Of a stretch of DNA of 64,000 nucleotides, positions 44,292 through 56,891 are shown piece by piece. A program made the translations under genes and the position numbers. Origin of the DNA: Theristus sp. LFF4_11. Its lineage: Eukaryota > Nematoda > Chromadorea > Monhysterida > Xyalidae. Numbering within the stretch: position 1 is the first letter of the stretch; each line of letters begins with the position of its first letter. A model generated the notes under the pieces. It was not told the DNA's origin, did no database searches, and saw nothing but the letters and a program-made list of their open reading frames with translations. The stretch is taken from positions 29,924-93,923 of the forward strand of contig JASANC010002312.1 in assembly GCA_030248135.1 (NCBI GenBank), given 5' to 3'.

Positions 44292-44838
44292 TTGGAGAGT
44301 GACGAAATACAAAATACAAACTGACATTTTATTTACACTTTTTCAAGAAGAATCGAGCAAGTCGATTAAAAAGTTGCTTACGAAATATGTTTTGAACAAT
44401 ATATTGCTTACCAAATGTTTTGACAGAAAAAACAACCGAAATAACTTGTAACCAAAAAGGTTGGCAAAAAATACGCCGAACTGCACAACACAACACAACA
44501 CAAAGTAACAACGCCAAAAAACAATGTCTCAAACACAGCCTGGATTTCACCTGCCTGAAAATTTCAAAGATACAGTAAGTAAAAGCAACATTTTCAATCA
44601 AAACTTCATGACACACGCGAAATAAAACAAAACCACACGGTGAGCTTTTAAAAAAATCAACAGTGACTCACTTCACTTCAACCATGCAACAACAAATTGC
44701 TCAGTACCCGACTCGACAAACAAAAAGAAAAAAACCCAAAATCAAGAAGAAAACCAAATCAATAACCAAAAAAAACACAATCTAAACAAAAAAGGCCACC
44801 AAACCAACAGCAAAGGCTTCGCGCGGCACAATCAAAAT
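44292..44838. other. Convergent intergenic region between NACHT and PARP genes
   Basis: The two genes point towards each other with 547 bases between stop codons. An AATAAA at about 44621 could serve the + strand gene. No further feature seen. Confidence 0.45.
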
Positions 44839-47800
44839 TCAAAACACAAACTCCACTTCGAGCAAGTATCGCATTTTCACTTGTTTCGTGTCATACACCA
44901 CGAACTCGTTGTACTGCAGCGTGTAGCCGCGCGGATTTTCGACGCCCGTTTGCACGCACTTGCCAGCTGCCAGCGGGACACCATTTGACCTGTAACAGGC
45001 AGCTAGCTTGCTCTATGCATTTGGATTACGAACAGCTTGCCGGTGTCTCACGTACACGGATACGGACTGTTAGAGACAGCCTGTTATAGACAGCATGTTA
45101 TAAAGCCCGTTGATACCGGACGTATGCAGACGTACGTCGACGTACGTCAGGCGTGAACGAACGCAAATCCCAAAACCAGGCATGACGTACCGGGCCGGTT
45201 GCCGTGTATTGCTAGTTTTTTTGCACTAACAACGAGTCTTGACGTGACGTGCTGTATGCGCATACGTCAGGTATAAACGGGCTTATAGACAGCTGTTGTG
45301 GACAGACTGCCAAGAAACGATTGTCGACATGAGACTACCAGCGCGCGGCTGTTACAGACAACCAACTGCGAAGTTCGAACCTGACTGTTCTTGTTGTTGA
45401 TTGATTTGCTTGTGGTTAATTTGGTTTCGCACGTTCGCAGCACACCCAAATGATCCAATCGATATTCAATACGAAATCAGCCAACCACGTGCATCCAATG
45501 CGTATTTCCATCAACGCCATTTTCTTCAATAAACGTTCAGTCACACAAAACAGAACGCACAGTTTCTTCACGCCCTTCGGATCCGGCTGCATTCGACCGA
45601 GACCTCGCGTCGACTGGCAGTCCGGCGGCAGGTGGGCAGCTTTTGGGTCAGCGGCCAATAGATCGTTGCTTTTGCCAAGGGCAACCTGCAAACGCACAGT
45701 ATGGCCGAATAAATCAGGCAGTCCTTGTATTCTACATCAAGGCGGGAGCAGTCGCAGAGTGCCGGAGTTCTCTTCACTGTCAAAACTGTACAACAGAAGT
45801 GATGCAAATTGTGCGCTTGTTGAACTAGGAATCTGACAAGCTGATTGGCTGCTTCTAGCTGCGAAGGAAGGTGCATTCACAGTTGAACATGCAGAAGCGA
45901 AAGCATTCAGCTCCCTCATGCACCGCACAGCGCTCAAAGCTTGTAAAAAACTAAGTTAACGGGATTTATCATCGGCACTGCGGCATATCTTTGTTCTACA
46001 GTTCGATATTGACTTTTTTTGTACGGTCGAATATTCCAAACAGAAACCGCCAATCACGGTTTACATTTCGACTAACAAAACGAACCTCGCATAACATCAA
46101 GTAGCCAATATTCTTCTGCGCGGTCGCAAAGCAATAATTGGCCGACTTGCTCGCCATATCTGGAAAAAGAAAACACGCCATCGAAGAAAATTAAATAAAA
46201 AAAGACAAGACAGATTCCAGTTGATTGCAGTGAAATTCAAATATTTTAAAGAAACTTAAAGAAATGCAAAATTACCGGCGAAATAGATGCCCTTTCCAAA
46301 CATGTATCCAGTGGAGGGCGCCTCGGGCGGAGCGATCTGTAGGCCGCGCGACAGAATGCCGTAGAAGTTCGTTAGACGACTGCCGTGCCACAGAAGCACT
46401 CTGAGTGAATCACACAAAAACCATCAAAACACAACTGACAAGTTCGTTAACTTCAAAAACTGATCGCACCCGTTTACGCACTGTGACTCTCGAATTGACT
46501 CACAAATTGGAGGTCACAAAAAATGTTTCTCGCATCTTTCTTCATAAAAAACGCTGACAAATTTTGCACCAAAAGCGACTCGGCCCAACCGATTGTGCGT
46601 GTCTTCGTCAAACTGTAGGCCCGCTTTGTCCATGACAAACACGTTGCGCAGCTTCATCGTGTACGTGCAGTGTGTCGGCGCGTGCGTGTTCTGCAGTGCT
46701 TCGTTGATTGCCTGCAGAGAGTGAGATTAGATTTTTGATTGATTGATTGGTGACCATTTTCCATTCTGAATTGTCAGTTGGCCAACCACTGATTCGCTAC
46801 TTCAGCAGCATGCAGCAGCCAATCGACGCGCTACTTTAAAAAAAAACACGGCTCTGCATTTGCGCCAGTTATGAAACGACCATTTTGGTGACCAACACTA
46901 TTATGTTCATAGTCCATGACTTGTGAATAGCTAATCGTTGAGAAAAAAACGTGAAACAGCGGAGAAAATCCTCCAAAAAACCTCGGACCTGATAGTCCGG
47001 ATGCGCTGCGTGCAACGGCTGCAGTGCGCAGTTCATCGCCTGGTAACGCCGATCAATCGGATGCACGCTTGCATCGGCCGACGCCGCCTGCAGTGTTCGC
47101 ATGGCCACCTCGATCTCGTCCAACGTCTCCAGCAGCGTCAGCTCGCGCTGCAGCGCCTGTTTGTCCTTGATCAGCGGCGGCTGGCGCATACTGAAACCGA
47201 ACGTTAACGCTGTGTCTTCGCATCTGTCAGACGCGCCACAGAAGAGTGCCGACGACAGTCGGCTGATAGATGGAGAAGTAACAGGCTGCACTAGTGCGTA
47301 TGTGTCACCACCTGTTGACATAAATGTTCGTTTGCAATCTAATCAATTCAACTATCATCAATCCAGTTTCTATCCAAAAACCAATCCCCAAAAAGCATAT
47401 GAATAACAAATGCGAATCTGAGCGATTCCGCGATCCACGAACGCACCCAAACGAGTGCGGCACCCTGGTGTAGTAGTCGCTGCACGCTTGCACCAGTTTA
47501 CCGCCGAACACGTTACGTTCGATCAGCTGCTCGATCTGACGCAACGCCTTGTAGCCGTTCTTGATTTGTTGCTTCGTCAGTTTGCCTGCGCAATGACGTT
47601 GAATAACGGCTCAAATGGTCACGAGAAAACAAATCAAATCACATGGGCAGCCACTATAGGTCTAACTGTAAAACATTTGCAATCGGTGTGTGTGCCTGCT
47701 GCTTGCTTGGACCAATCACTGAGTCAGATTTAAAAGAAGCAGCCAATCAGCTTCAGCGCAATGCCAACGACTTGCAGTTCCGACTTTAATAAACATGTGC

Positions 47801-50800
47801 GTTGGGAAACTGTTCAAATTTGAGGTAAAAAAACGTTCCCAAATCGCAACTGACCGAGCGGCGCGCGTTCGGCGTCATACTCGAGCTCAATGACGGCGTC
47901 CTCCATCGCGCGAATGTCGCTGATCAATCGCATCAACGCCTGCAATAGAGATGGCATCGGACAAATTTCCGGAAATTTTTTCACGAAATTATCTGTTTCC
48001 GAAAAATTCCATCTCAACTAGCCTGCAACCAGCGCGTCCTGTCAGTCACAAATGGGCCCGGATAAAAAAAGCCACATCACAGACATTAAAAGTGACACGG
48101 ACTTGATTCGCTGGCCACAGGCTACCCCGCGGCACCAATTCAAATTCAAATTTGGCAACTTGACACGTCGGAAAATCCAAAAAAATAATAAAACTCAATC
48201 TCTGGTACACCGAACCTGCACTCTCGGGTCCAATTTCGATTCTGGTGGTGACGTCTCAGATTGCTCCGCTTTCAGTTTAGCCGCTTCAGCAGCGGCGGCG
48301 GCTGATGTTGATGCTTTGTTCGCTGCCTCTTGACTGCCATAGTCGACCTGAAGAAAAGGAACCTGAAGCAAACCTGTGGTGTGGTTTGTCTCCGGCACAA
48401 CGCACGGGTGGCCGAAAGGAGTATAGTGTCCGTTACTTTTAAAACACCCGAAGCACACAAGCGTTAAATAATTCTGCGATGAGAACAGGTGGAGCTTTCT
48501 TCCTATTTCGCATTTACCATTTCTAAACTTCGTTGCTTGTTATGACGGTGAAACAAGGCAAACGTACTTGCAGATTTCGGCACATTGTCCAAATAGCGTA
48601 CACAAAGTAAAAAACATCAAAATTCGAACAAAAACCGACTTCGACAAGATCGTACTTTCCGGGCACCTTGACAAACGCGCGACGGTCACCCCATTCGTTG
48701 TCTGTTTTATCTTCGAACTTTTTACAGAAGATGCGCTTCGCATAAGCGAGGTCACCACCGCACGCTGTCAGATTCGATTGACCCTGTGAAAAATGTGCAT
48801 TTTCCAACAAAACAACACAATCCACGAAAATAACCAGATTCACAAAAAAATGTCAAAACTAGCACAATGATTTGTTGCATCCGGAATGCGGTATGTGTCC
48901 ATAAAATGTCGTAGCGCACTCCCACCAACCTTATAACCAACGCGGCCCCAACGGAACCAGACACTGTACGATTTACTGGTGTCTTCTTCCAACAGTTGCA
49001 GTATGTAATACTTGTTGTTGTTGTGCGCGACGTTCGTCTGCAGAAGAAAGTGAACCAAGTAATCAAAATTATTAACGTGATCCGAGTCCCTTAAAAAGCC
49101 GAGTCACTCAGGCGATTTTGAATTGCCACATACAGATTGAAACCAGTTTCCTTTCACGTGTGCAACCCATTGAGGCGCAGAACCTAAAAAAATTGATAAT
49201 ACACACCTGATTCAACATGGCGTCATAAATGTCCTTTCCCTCGGCGTAGACATGTGCGGTGCGCACCTTCTGCTCGCATTCGGGGTCGACTGGCGCCACG
49301 CCCTTGCTCTTCACGATCAGCTTGCGTTTCACACCTGTGCGCTGATTGGTTGATCAGTTTCGGTATTGTGAATGGTTGGCTTGGAACGCATCGTTCATCT
49401 CCAACGTCCAATCAGCGTAGCCAATACAAAACGCAGCCATTCAGGTACGCTGTTAAATTAAGCAAGAAATAAGCTCAATTTATACTGCACTTTTGCCGGA
49501 TTCTGCGTCTACTCCATTTGCAGTCGAGGCGGTCGATTTTTTTGCAGACGGCTTTTTTGTTTCGGCAGTCAACTTGCGACGTTTCACTGGCTTGCGATCT
49601 TCATCATCATCACCATCATTTTCACGATCAGATGGATCATCCTTGGCTGATGTTTTCCTGGTGGCTGAAAAAAGATCGGAATGAACACACAGATTCCAGA
49701 CAGGTTGCACGCAAACGTGTGCTCGCCGCTGATTGGATGGAATAGAAAGCAAAGAGTGACATTGCACCTGACGATGCGCTTGCGACGGTCGCCGTCAAAG
49801 CAGACACACGAGCACGACGCACCGACGGCACACGACTGACAAGTGCGTCGCTCCGCACACGACGCATCTGTGAACGGCAAGAGAATGCGGTTGGTTGTTG
49901 TTACCCGGCAACAATACAAACCACCGAAGACAAACTACAGTTCACTTGAAAATGAAATGTTGCTGTGTGTTGACAAATTGAAATTGCTCAAGGCGCGTTT
50001 CGCAATTAGTTTTTCTTACGTACGCACGGACACGACACGTAAAAAATGGCCACGCGATTTAGAAATCGTGTCGTGTGTGCTATCTTAATGCATTACGGAC
50101 ACGATTAGTTTGCGTACGGGATTTAGAACGACGTTTGTGCGTACGGACGAAAAACTAAATGGTGTTTCCGCCTTCAGCAAACAAACAACTGTACACAATG
50201 AAATCTGGCATATCGGGGGGGGGGGGCAAAGAACCGTGCGCACACGCAGCCGCCGCCACCAAGCTCACATCCACAATGGCGCCTCCAGCATCCGTCATTG
50301 TGCATTTGTCAAAGTCGACCAGCGCCGTCTCGGCACGACCGATCGTCATCGTCCGCCGCAGTTTGCCGGTGTCGCTGGCGGCGATGAACGCACGCTCCAG
50401 TGCGACGACGTCGAGCGGCGCAAAGCTACGCCAGCGATGCCTGTTCGATCCGTCCGCGTTCATCTCCAGCCACTCCCAGCTGTGGTATTGCTGCTGCGTC
50501 GGTGCGTCGGCGTCGGCAGAACCTGCAACGAACGCTGTACTTCGAATGAGAAATTTGCAAGAAAAATTCACGAAATTAACAAGAACATGTTGTTGCCAAT
50601 GCCAACACGGTGGCCGGCGCGAACCGCAAGATCAGGCAAATAGCACTGAGAGGGCAGGCCAATCATCTGACTCCCCACCCCCAATGATTTGCAGTTCGAC
50701 CGTGAATCGGTCTTTTTGTCTCGCATTCTAGCCCGAAAAAATGCTGACCGTACCGTTCGCCATTGCTACGACGCATCGGACACTGCGCGCAAAGCCGCTG

Positions 50801-51309
50801 GCAGCGCACTTCTGCGACATCTGCTGCAGCGACAGCTGAATGTCCACAGTGGGCGTTTTCACGTTCAGCCATTCGTCTTCTGAAACTCACGAAAGCCTTA
50901 TCAACAATCTGACTGCCATCAACCCATCTTCCCAGAAATTTCCAGCTCATCACCATCAAACCGATTACGAAAACAAAGGGAGAGAAGAGTAAAACAAAAT
51001 TATACCAGTCGACTAAGGTTTTCAATTCAAGTGCTCTCGAAATGTCGATCACAAACGTTTCAGCGAAAACCGAAAACATTTACCAGCGTCCGTGTCACCC
51101 CGTTTATCGTCAAGTTTGTTTGACGACAAATTGGCGACAGCTTGATTGATTGCGACTGACGTTGCGTCGTCGTACCGTTGCCAGTTGTTTTTTCGTTGCT
51201 CCCATTCCCATTTTATAATTACTGACGAGATCGACGGTGTTTCGTCTTCTTGTTTCACGTTTACTTTCGATTCCACTTCTTCCTGTAGCGAATTTTCCGT
51301 TTTCATCAT
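44839..51309 (-). CDS. Poly(ADP-ribose) polymerase with tandem WWE, WGR, helical and catalytic domains
   Basis: Seventeen in-phase exons (51084-51309, 50754-50879, 50269-50522, 49768-49867, 49491-49664, 49207-49334, 48930-49037, 48640-48783, 48216-48347, 47855-47939, 47447-47585, 46989-47190, 46590-46711, 46276-46400, 46086-46159, 45561-45685 and 44839-44989) give 804 residues. The order is: WWE-1 (about 31-117: [27 protein letters not shown]); WWE-2 (about 127-225: [21 protein letters not shown]); a Lys-rich linker with PVKRRKL, a likely nuclear signal; WGR (about 290-415: [20 protein letters not shown]); a helical regulatory domain (about 460-600, starting [15 protein letters not shown]); and the ART catalytic domain. 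The H-Y-E triad is intact: His652 ([11 protein letters not shown]), Tyr686 (FGKGIYFAD) and Glu783 (YNEFVVYD). This predicts DNA-activated poly(ADP-ribosyl)ation from NAD+ in the nucleus. PARP1 zinc fingers and BRCT are absent. The start is the ATG at 51309 with an in-frame stop just upstream. Confidence 0.95.
49080..49190 (-). mobile_element. MITE, family M, half copy (PARP intron)
   Basis: GATCCGAGTCCCTTAAAAAG to CATTGAGGCGCAGAACCT corresponds to one half of the family-M element; the other half is missing. Confidence 0.7.
49990..50150. mobile_element. Solo end of the GGCGCGTTT inverted-repeat element (PARP intron)
   Basis: AAGGCGCGTTTCGCAATTAG and CTTACGTACGCACGGACACG match the left end of the 22303-23573 element; no right end is visible nearby. 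Confidence 0.6.
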
Positions 51310-51399
51310 TTGCTTTTCCACTCACTCACTGACCACGTCACGCTTCTTTTTCGGTTTTATCTACAATAAAATGGGATAATAGGAACATAAGTAATGAAT

Positions 51400-51650
51400 A
51401 ATGGCTCTTGACAAAAATGCGGACATTTTACGTGTAGCGCTTGCAAACAGTGTAGCTCGGGCGCTCAGAATTCAGATTGTGAAACGAGTTGTCTTGTCAC
51501 CTTGGTTGCAAAACTGGTCGGAAATGGTAAGCCAAGTTTTGCGACGCTCAAAAACTTTTAACAAACGTTGTTCAAGCCTTAAATCAATCGGTAAAACGGT
51601 CAAAAATTGACTGCTGACGGTTTTACAAAATAATATTATGATCAAGATCA
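51400..51650 (+). mobile_element. Diverged fragment of hAT-like family A
   Basis: GCGCTTGCAAACAGTGTAGC...TCGGAAATGGTAAGCCAAG...AATCAATCGGTAAAACGGTC follows the right half of family A with many changes. No termini. Confidence 0.65.
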
Positions 51651-51733
51651 AGATCAAGTTTATTTGTAAGCCTCACGGCCAGTTCACATCAACACATTCA
51701 CAAAACTTCCATGATGCAAAACAAACACAATCA

Positions 51734-52128
51734 CCGTATTACCTCTATTAAACCCCCCCCCCCCCAAAAATAAACCCCCACCCCCTCGACAAGTTTCCAA
51801 ATAATCCCCCCCAAAAATAATCCCCCATGGGGGATTATTGAAACCTGTTTGAAACACATACCCAGCGAATTCAGTGGCTGGTTGCAGTGAAAATTATGAA
51901 ATTGTGCTACCAAAGGCCCCAAATGGATGAGTTAATGGTAATTTCATCACAAAAGGCTGTTGTAAAAGGAAATTTCTATGTAGAGTAGAAGTTTCTGCGA
52001 CTTCCTTCCTGCCATGGAAGGTATTTTTGCCATTTTGCCCACTCCTAAAAATGGTTTCCAAATGAACCCCCATCCCCAGAAGTCGCTGAAGAAAAAACCC
52101 CCATGGGGGTTTATTAGAGGTAATACGG
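51734..52128. mobile_element. MITE with CCGTATTACC ends (family T), copy 2
   Basis: CCGTATTACCTCTATTAAAC on the left and TTATTAGAGGTAATACGG on the right; core shared with 29365-29787. Confidence 0.8.
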
Positions 52129-52626
52129 TATGTCACAAAAAAAACTAAAGAAACACAAGATTATTGATGAAATTGGTGAATGCATCAATGAAAGCAAGCA
52201 AAAGAAGTCGATGCAAACGAATGGGCAGATGACTACCCTACCCAGGTATTAACACAAAAAAACAAAATCCACAAAATAAAACCAACCGTCGACAGTCAGG
52301 TCAGAAACAATGAATGATAAAAAACGCGCAAACACAATTGAAGCTTGAGAGAAAAAAATAAAATAAAATAACGCGATCACGAACCGACAACATCAGACAG
52401 CGCAGAACGGCCACGATTGACGCAATAGTTGGTAGTGGTCAAACGAACTAACGAACGAACTTTTTATCAAATTCACGTGTGCTTATTAAACGTCAAATTG
52501 TCACACGAAAGTTCTGCTTAAACGCTATTGGTTGAACGAGTGCAACACGTCTCGCTCAGCACTTTGGTAGTTACAAAAAAAAAACTTTTGTAAGACTTTT
52601 CTGTCAACCAAAACTTGTTTAACAGT
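52129..52626. other. Intergenic, no gene recognised
   Basis: AT-rich sequence between repeats. Nothing coding identified. Confidence 0.4.
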
Positions 52627-53463
52627 ACAGGGTGTACTGAAAGTGAGTACCGATAAGTAATTTATTCGACGAATAAAGCTGAAAATAATGAAAAAGGTAC
52701 TTTTCAAGCCGCATTTTTTGTTTACTGGTTTTGAATTTTTATTCATGAAGTTTCTGTTGTGTGGATGCATACGTTTTAATAAATTTTTTTTTATTTTTTT
52801 TAAAGTAAAAAAACGAGCATTTTTTTTATTTTTTTATTAAAAATTTTTGAAATTTTTTCTTTAATGTGCCCTGAAAATGCCGTTTTTGGCATAATTTTTC
52901 GAAAGTTCAACAAAAATTTTCTTTGACTTTACCTTGTCACTTAGTCTTCAACGCTGCAGGTGGTATTCTGGATTGATTTATCGACTGTTTTCAGCCTTGG
53001 TGAGTGATGATCGACTCGCGCATTGAAGTACTTGAGCGTCGCAAAGGCCAGTTCAACAAATTCCGATGCCGCTAAGGTGATAGAAGCAGAGAACTCACAT
53101 TTATGCATCGTTTTTCAGGATCTCGAAAGGTCGAAATTGCACTGTCTGCCACTGCAAGCGTAACTTCGTTGGTTGCTCGTTGCTGTTTCGCCTCGTGTCG
53201 TCAGCATGATCACACCGGTTTGTTGTTGAACTTGTTTCCATGTTATTTGAGGTGAATTGAGAGGCAAAACACGAGACGTGATGTCGTCGGTGGGAAAATG
53301 GGGTCGCCGAAACCAAGTCTGAAATTTTCACCCTCCTCCCATATGAGTGGGGGTCATATGGTAAATCTAACCTTTCCTTTTCCCTTTTATAACCATTACC
53401 AATCAACCTTGATACAAGTTCCGCACATGAAGTCGGTGGCTCCTCAGATGGTGATATTCGGAC

Positions 53464-54938
53464 TAGGGTTGTTAAAAAAAACAAAAATCGTCATTTTTGT
53501 TTTTTTAAAAAAAAAAAAAAATTTTTTAAAAAAAAAAATTTTAAAAATCAAAGTTGTGCTAAATCAATCAGGGAGTCCGAAGAACCACATATGATATGCA
53601 AGCGCCTCCCGAATGACTCCCGTATGGCGGAACTTTGCAGATTTTGTTTTGGTGACCTCAATTACCCCTTTTCCAAACCGTCACCATGCCTCTTCTTGTG
53701 TTTTGACCTCCAAAACGTCACTAATTGTCCCCAGCTAAGCTAATGCTAAAGTGAAGACAAACATATAGGGTTGTTAAACAAAAATGAAAATTTTTTTTTT
53801 TTAAAAAAAAGTGATTAAAAAAAAACAAAAATGCCGATTTTTTTTTTAAAAAAAAAAATTCGAAAAATTTTCCTCTAATATGCTCTGAAAACCTCAATTT
53901 TGGCACAATTTTTCGAAAGTTCAACAAAAATTTTCTTTGATTATACCTCGTAAAACCTTTAGCAGTCGATTTTGGGCCGTTTTACCGACTGATTTTAGGC
54001 TTCGACAACATCTGCGATGAAGTTTTTGAGCGTCCCAAAGCTTAGCCTACCATTTCCGATGCAGATAAGGTGACGATTAGCCTCGCAGAGCGTCCGATTG
54101 TGCTCGCTGCACCGTTTGCAAGCGCCACGTTGTCTGGTTGCTGCTTCGTGTCGTGTCGTCGCGACACCATCAGAAGAATTGATCGAATTTCAAGGCGGTA
54201 TGTTTGTCTTCACTTTAGCATTAGCTTAGCTGGGGACAATTAGTGACGTTTTGGAGGTCAAAACACAAGAAGAGGCATGGTGACGGTTTGGAAAAGGGGT
54301 AATTGAGGTCACCAAAACAAAATCTGCAAAGTTCCGCCATACGGGTGTCATTCGGGAGGCGCTTGCATATCATATGTGGTTCTTCGGACTCCCTGATTGA
54401 TTTAGCACAACTTTGATTTTTGAAATTTTTAAAAAAAAAATTTTTTTTTTTTAAAAAAAACAAAAATGACGATTTTTGTTTTTTTTAACAACCCTACAAA
54501 CATACCGCCTTGAAATTCGATCAATTCTTCTGATGGTGTCGCGACGACACGACACGAAGCAGCAACCAGACAACGTAGCGCTTGCAAACGGAGCAGCGAG
54601 CGCAATCGGACGCTCTGCGATGCGAATCGTCACCTTATCTGCATCGGAAATGGTAGGCTAAGCTTTGGGACGCTCAAAAACTTCATCGCAGATGTTGTCG
54701 AAGCCTAAAATCAGTCGGTAAAACGGCCCAAAATCGACTGCTAAAGGTTTTACGAGGTATAATCAAAGAAAATTTTTGTTGAACTTTCGAAAAATTGTGC
54801 CAAAATTGAGGTTTTCAGAGCATATTAGAGGAAAATTTTTCGAATTTTTTTTTTTAAAAAAAAAAATCGGCATTTTTGTTTTTTTTTTAATCACTTTTTT
54901 TTTTAAAAAAAAATTTTCATTTTTGTTTAACAACCCTA
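53464..54938 (+). mobile_element. hAT-like family A, copy 3 (outer), with 8-bp target duplication
   Basis: Begins TAGGGTTGTTAAAA and ends TAACAACCCTA. It is flanked by the exact direct repeat ATTCGGAC (53456-53463 and 54939-54946), which restores the family-B host sequence when one copy is removed. The termini fit the hAT consensus YARNG and the 8-bp duplication is the hAT hallmark. It is split by the nested copy 4. Confidence 0.9.
53766..54496 (-). mobile_element. hAT-like family A, copy 4 (inner, full length 731 bp), with 8-bp target duplication
   Basis: Full-length element between TAGGGTTGTTAAACAAAA and TTTAACAACCCTA, inserted in reverse orientation within copy 3. Exact duplication CAAACATA at 53758-53765 and 54497-54504. 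No transposase is encoded, so it is non-autonomous. Confidence 0.92.
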
Positions 54939-55518
54939 ATTCGGACTCCCTGAAAAATTCTGAACAACTTTGATTTAAAAAAAATTTAAAAAAATTTTTT
55001 TTTAGAAAGAAAAAATGGGAAATTTTTTTTTCTTGACATCTCTAGTTCAGATTCCAGCCCAGTCGAAGTTTCGTTTTTGCGCTTTTCCACTGTGCGTCGT
55101 TTATGCCTGGTCATGCGTCGTCTTGTTTTGGTCGTTCTATACATTGTCGTGTATGGTAAAAGCTTTGTGTTGATTGATACTGCCATACGGCATTGTTTTA
55201 AAGTTTGTTGAGTTTTAACTTCAACTTCAAACACCCTGTACAAAAAAATGAATAAGGAACGTGACAAACAATAACCCCGCATTATTCCAAAAAACTTTCT
55301 TATAACAACGCGTTAGTTTAGTCCACGCTTTACTAAAGATGCCAATTAGCACAAGTGCGCGAACGAAAGTAGAAAAACGCACCATTATAAATAACAGTAG
55401 CGAAAGTGCGGGGGGTGGGTGGGTGGAGGTGTGCCGTGTGCACGCACCCCCCCCCCCCTCAGCCGAAAATCCTGCCCGTACGGGCAGATCAGTAGCGAGC
55501 ACCGAGAAGGCACCTGAC

Positions 55519-55864
55519 TAGGGTTGTTAAACAAAAATGAAATTTTTTTTTTCAAAAAAAAAGTAATTAAAAAAAAACAAAAATGCCGATTTTTTTTAAA
55601 TTCGAAAAATTTTCCTCTAATATGCTCTGAAAACCTCAATTTTGGCACAATTTTTCGAAAGTTCAACAAAAATTTTCTTTGATTATACCTCGTAAAACCT
55701 TTAGCAGTCGATTTTGGGCCGTTTTACCGACTGATTTTAGGCTTCGACAACATCTGCGATGAAGTTTTTGAGCGTCCCAAAGCTTAGCCTACCATTTCCG
55801 ATGCAGATAAGGTGACGATTCGCCTCGCAGAGCGGCAGCTTTTTAACAACCCTACACCTGACAC
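55519..55864 (-). mobile_element. hAT-like family A, copy 5, internally deleted (346 bp), with target duplication
   Basis: TAGGGTTGTTAAAC to TTTTAACAACCCTA, flanked by exact CACCTGAC (55511-55518 and 55865-55872). It keeps only the right half of the family interior, with a deletion joining GCAGAGCGGCAG directly to the terminus. Confidence 0.92.
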
Positions 55865-55872
55865 CCCACCCC

Positions 55873-56109
55873 CGCTCTAAAATTAGGTAAACCCCCCTCA
55901 CCCGAAGTCCCGCTTTCGCTACTGTAATTCAATTTAATAATCGATATTTGTTTGCAACCACAATCAACCCCTTTTTTATTCTTTTTTCATTTTTTACCTT
56001 GTCAAAAAAGCGAGCGAACCTGTAGAATTAGGTTTAGGATTAGAAACGTACAACGACTTATTGCAAGCAAAATCTGACCAAAAATAAAAAAAAATCACTT
56101 TTAAGCATC
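55873..56109. other. Spacer with dispersed TTAGG-type repeat
   Basis: Contains ACCTTGTCAAAAAAGCGAGC followed by TTAGGTTTAGGATTAG, the same dispersed repeat seen at about 16.7, 26.8 and 57.4 kb. No gene. Confidence 0.5.
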
Positions 56110-56891
56110 TGGGGTTGGCAAAATACAGTTTTTTTCAAATCGTGGTAAAAAACCTCTATTTTTACCGGTAAAATAACGGTAATTTTACCGGAAAAAAATG
56201 AAAGCCAAAATGTTGAAAAAAAACACATATTTTTCGCAGCTGACTTCAAACGTAAACCAGGATTTGTGAAAACAACTTTCAGAATGCTTTTTTCAAAATA
56301 TCGTGCACCAACAAAGAAAATAAATTATGTTTGGGCTTGAAAACCCAAAAGGTCAGCAATAAATCGAACATTATCTTTTGCTCAATCGTTTATATTCCAC
56401 CAATTACACAGGAAAAAAACCACAGCGTTTTCACCGGACAGTCTTTGGTCACAATAGACGAACACAATTTGCTGCAATAACGCAATTAAACCGAATTTAG
56501 AGTCAGTTCAGATCAAAAAGAAAACAAATCAGTAATTGTGTAAGAAAGACAATTTTGAGCGACAATTGGAATTTTGAACTTTTCAGCTCAGCTCGGCAGC
56601 AGCAGCCGATTCTTGCACCTCGCTTAACAGTTTTTTCAGAACATCAGTGTCAATTTCGTCATCATATTTTTCTTGGTAACAGATTTTCTAATTTTCTCAT
56701 CAAAAATAACATAAAAACTCAGGGTTCGAAATTGAAAAAAAACGGAAAATATGAAAAAAACGGAAAAATACAGAAACAGTCTTTTTCCCGTTTTTTTCAA
56801 GGCACCAATTTTTGCCCTGGTAAAAAAACGCGTATAAATACGTGTTTTTTACCGGTAAAAAAAGGTATTTTTACCATGCCAGCCAACCCTA
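56110..56891. mobile_element. hAT-like element, family C (782 bp), with 8-bp target duplication
   Basis: The left end is TGGGGTTGGCAAAATAC and the right end ATGCCAGCCAACCCTA, partly inverted. Flanking TAAGCATC at 56102-56109 and 56892-56899 is an exact 8-bp repeat. The sub-terminal TTTTTACCGGTAAAA motifs near both ends are also inverted. An internal open frame is Lys/Phe-rich and not recognisable as a transposase. Confidence 0.75.

Larger units (their letters stand above)
52777..55044 (-). mobile_element. hAT-like family B, copy 1, interrupted by nested family-A elements
   Basis: Family-B sequence from GAGCATTTTTTTTATTT through CGAGACGTGATGTCGTCGG to TTCGGAC, then resuming after the family-A insertion as TCCCTGAAAAATTCTGAACA and ending in the terminus TTGACATCTCTA at 55044. 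The left terminus is missing. It includes one of the three copies of the conserved family-B open frame (53101-53303, minus strand). Confidence 0.8.
52627..55226. mobile_element. Possible mariner-type element hosting nested insertions
   Basis: TACAGGGTGTACTGAAAGTG at the left and CAAACACCCTGTA at the right are inverted and each abuts TA, as in Tc1/mariner elements. Once the hAT-like insertions are removed, only about 350 bases remain, with no transposase. Only about ten terminal bases are shared, so this is tentative. Confidence 0.35.

Noticed and set aside
49768..49867. Cys-rich reading ([18 protein letters not shown]) of PARP exon 4, suggesting a zinc finger
   Set aside because: That frame is out of phase with both neighbouring exons and would hit a stop in exon 5; the other frame completes the second WWE domain.
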